Position numbers and translations under genes: made by a program. Source: Sphingobium sufflavum (GTDB lineage: Bacteria; Pseudomonadota; Alphaproteobacteria; Sphingomonadales; Sphingomonadaceae). Taken from it: a DNA stretch of 64,000 bases. The notes under the pieces are model-generated. The model made no database searches. It was not told the origin of the DNA and saw only the letters and a program-made list of their open reading frames with translations. Below, piece by piece: positions 62,487 through 64,000 of the stretch. Location: the NCBI RefSeq assembly GCF_021403115.1, contig NZ_JAJSSH010000004.1, forward strand, positions 186,001 through 250,000, written 5' to 3'. Positions within the stretch are counted from its first letter, which is position 1. Each line of letters opens with the position of its first letter.

Positions 62487-64000
62487 TCAGAAGGTGTTGG
62501 CGACGGTGAACTTGAACGTCTGCCCCTCCCCGGCCAGCGACGAGAGGTGGCGGCGATAATAGCGGTCGAAGATATTGTCGGCGGAGATACGGAACTCCAC
62601 GCCCTTGGCCGCGCCGCTCAGCGGGCGGAAGGTCAGGAACAGGTTATGCACCGCATAGCCCGCTGTCGGCGCACCCGATCCCGCGCCGAAGTTGGAACCG
62701 CCGACCTTGTTCTGCGCCTCCGCAAATTCGCCGGTCCAGCCGCCCGACAGGCCCGTCACCGGGTCCGAATAGCCCAGCGTCAGGCGATAGTCGTTCGCCG
62801 GAATGGTGTTGAGATATTGCCCGGTCAGCAGGTTCTTGCCGTCGATGAAGGACGCATTGCCCCGTGCGAAGAAACCGCCGATGCCATATTCCGCCTCGAC
62901 CTCCACACCCTTCAGCCGCGACCGGCCGATGTTGACGAAATAGCTGGTGCTGCCCGCCACGCCGGACGGCGCGCTGTTGGTGATGATGAGATCCTTGACG
63001 TCATTCTGGAACAGCGTTGTCTTGGCGCGGAACCGGCCCGTCTTGCCCAGCAGGCCGTCTAAGGACAGGGTGAAGCCGACCTCATAATTGTCCGACTTCT
63101 CCGGGCGCAGGTCGGGGCTGTAGGAGCGGGCCGCGCTGAGCGTGAAGGTCTCGTCCACATTGGGCAGGCGCACGGTATGCGCGACCGACCCGAACACGCC
63201 GAACCAGTCCGCGACATTGTACAGCGCCGCGATCTTGGGCGAGACGCCGTTATGCTTCGTGCGTTGCGGCACCGCCGCGCCCGCCGCGCGGGTATCGCCC
63301 GGCTCCAGGTCGGTCCAGTCGACGCGCACGCCGGGGATGATGGTCAGCTTGTCGGACCAGACGATCTCCAGCTGGCCGAACAAGCCGGTGCGGGTCATCT
63401 GCCCCTCCGGGTGCGTGCCCGCGCCGGGGGTGACCACGCCGGTCAGCGATACGCGCGGATTGCGGCGCTTCTGCTGGCTCCACTGGCCGCCCACGGTCAG
63501 GAAGGTCGTCCAGTCGCCGCCCAGATCGAACTCGCTGACGTTCTGGAGCTTGCCCTGCCAGCTTTCATAGCGGAAATCGGAATAGGCCAGCGCGCCGAGG
63601 AAGGTGGTTTCCGTCTGGTGGGTCAGCGTGTCGGAATAGGCGACCTGCGCCTCGACATTGAACAGCTTGGACCCGCCAAAGTCATTTTCATAGCCGACCA
63701 CGGCGGTCTTGTCGCGAACCTTGCGGCGCATCAGCGCCGATCCGGTGCTGGCCGTCACCTGGTCATAGACCTGCGGCGTGTCGCTGACCCAGTCCTGATA
63801 GGAGGCCCAGATGGCATGTTTCCTGTTGCCCGCGATGGTCACGCGGCCCTTGACCAGCCAGCTGTCCGCCTCGGTCTTCGACGCCTCGACGATCTGGTTG
63901 CGCCCGTCGCGATAATTGCTGCTGGTGCGGAAATTATAGGTGCCGAGCAGTTCGATGCTCTCCACCGGGCGGAAGGCGACGATGCCGGACAGGGTCTTGG
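62487..64000 (-). CDS. TonB-dependent receptor (5' part beyond the window)
   Basis: Partial: about 504 residues of the barrel are present; signal peptide and plug lie beyond 64000 (the frame is still open at the edge, reading TLSGIVAFRPVESIE). The sequence shows alternating strands with extracellular loops typical of siderophore/heme-type receptors (FGQLEIVWSDKLTIIPGVRVDWTDLEPGDTR, LPNVDETFTLSAARSYSPDLRPEKSDNYEVGF) and ends LAGEGQTFKFTVANTF with terminal phenylalanine. The ETF/PEKSDNYEVG motif is like FecA/FhuE or heme receptors. A TonB gene follows directly. Confidence 0.85.
   Translation of the reverse strand, partial: KTLSGIVAFRPVESIELLGTYNFRTSSNYRDGRNQIVEASKTEADSWLVKGRVTIAGNRKHAIWASYQDWVSDTPQVYDQVTASTGSALMRRKVRDKTAVVGYENDFGGSKLFNVEAQVAYSDTLTHQTETTFLGALAYSDFRYESWQGKLQNVSEFDLGGDWTTFLTVGGQWSQQKRRNPRVSLTGVVTPGAGTHPEGQMTRTGLFGQLEIVWSDKLTIIPGVRVDWTDLEPGDTRAAGAAVPQRTKHNGVSPKIAALYNVADWFGVFGSVAHTVRLPNVDETFTLSAARSYSPDLRPEKSDNYEVGFTLSLDGLLGKTGRFRAKTTLFQNDVKDLIITNSAPSGVAGSTSYFVNIGRSRLKGVEVEAEYGIGGFFARGNASFIDGKNLLTGQYLNTIPANDYRLTLGYSDPVTGLSGGWTGEFAEAQNKVGGSNFGAGSGAPTAGYAVHNLFLTFRPLSGAAKGVEFRISADNIFDRYYRRHLSSLAGEGQTFKFTVANTF

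Overview
The window is a GC-rich chromosomal segment from an alphaproteobacterium, most likely a member of the Sphingomonadaceae (Sphingobium, Sphingomonas or Novosphingobium type). Evidence for this is an RcdA-like DUF1465 protein, a one-cysteine alphaproteobacterial DksA, large TonB-dependent receptors, a tolQRAB-pal cluster headed by ybgC, a DUF2934 protein, a VPAPP-type sorting tail, and a sphingomonad-type intergenic palindrome near 51.1 kb. I see no rRNA, tRNA, transposase, phage gene or CRISPR array.

Layout. 1-7.1 kb: tamB (cut by the left edge) and tamA, an RcdA-like regulator, two tiny DUF465 proteins facing apart, a PilZ protein and dksA; a hairpin-rich gene-free stretch lies at 5.86-6.09 kb. 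7.1-15.1 kb: a large serine/glycine-rich surface protein directly followed by serS (with a hairpin touching its start codon), surE, a K+ channel, two small secreted proteins (one apparently frameshifted) and rimO. 15.1-22.7 kb: a glyoxalase-fold protein and the Holliday junction genes yebC-ruvC, ruvA and ruvB, split by an outer membrane protein/LuxR pair, a DUF486 protein and an old yellow enzyme. 22.8-27.5 kb: the Tol-Pal envelope system. 27.5-29.3 kb: a small pilin-like/chaperone-like operon without an usher, with a low-GC upstream region. 29.3-30.8 kb: a phospholipase D-type enzyme. 30.8-39.5 kb: a putative catabolic cluster (two LysR regulators, SDR, SnoaL-like protein, Zn-alcohol dehydrogenase, deazaflavin-type oxidoreductase, MaoC/FAS1-like dehydratase, TonB-dependent receptor). 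39.7-46.1 kb: AsmA-like protein, small membrane protein, diacylglycerol-kinase-type lipid kinase, chemoreceptor, and an FkbM methyltransferase in a low-GC patch. 46.2-50.5 kb: a phosphorelay (single-domain receiver, CHASE3 hybrid kinase with two receivers, LuxR-type response regulator, receiver-like/Hpt protein). 51.3-57.9 kb: YaiI-type protein, DEAD-box helicase, GreA/GreB-type factor overlapping an Hsp70-like gene, ABC-F ATPase, DUF2934 protein. 58.1-64 kb: an LplT-PlsC-Aas triple fusion, then a TonB protein following a TonB-dependent receptor that runs off the right edge.

Working together: much of the segment is envelope biology (TamAB, Tol-Pal, AsmA, TonB systems, Pal, outer membrane barrels, lipid kinase, phospholipid recycling). 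Set between these genes are housekeeping genes (serS, rimO, ruvABC, surE) and accessory modules (pilin-like operon, catabolic cluster, FkbM gene, signalling cluster). The observations I would check first are the split signal-peptide/body reading frames in the pilin-like operon, the structured 5.87-6.06 kb interval, the hairpin over the serS start next to a serine-rich protein gene, and the LysR-controlled catabolic cluster.
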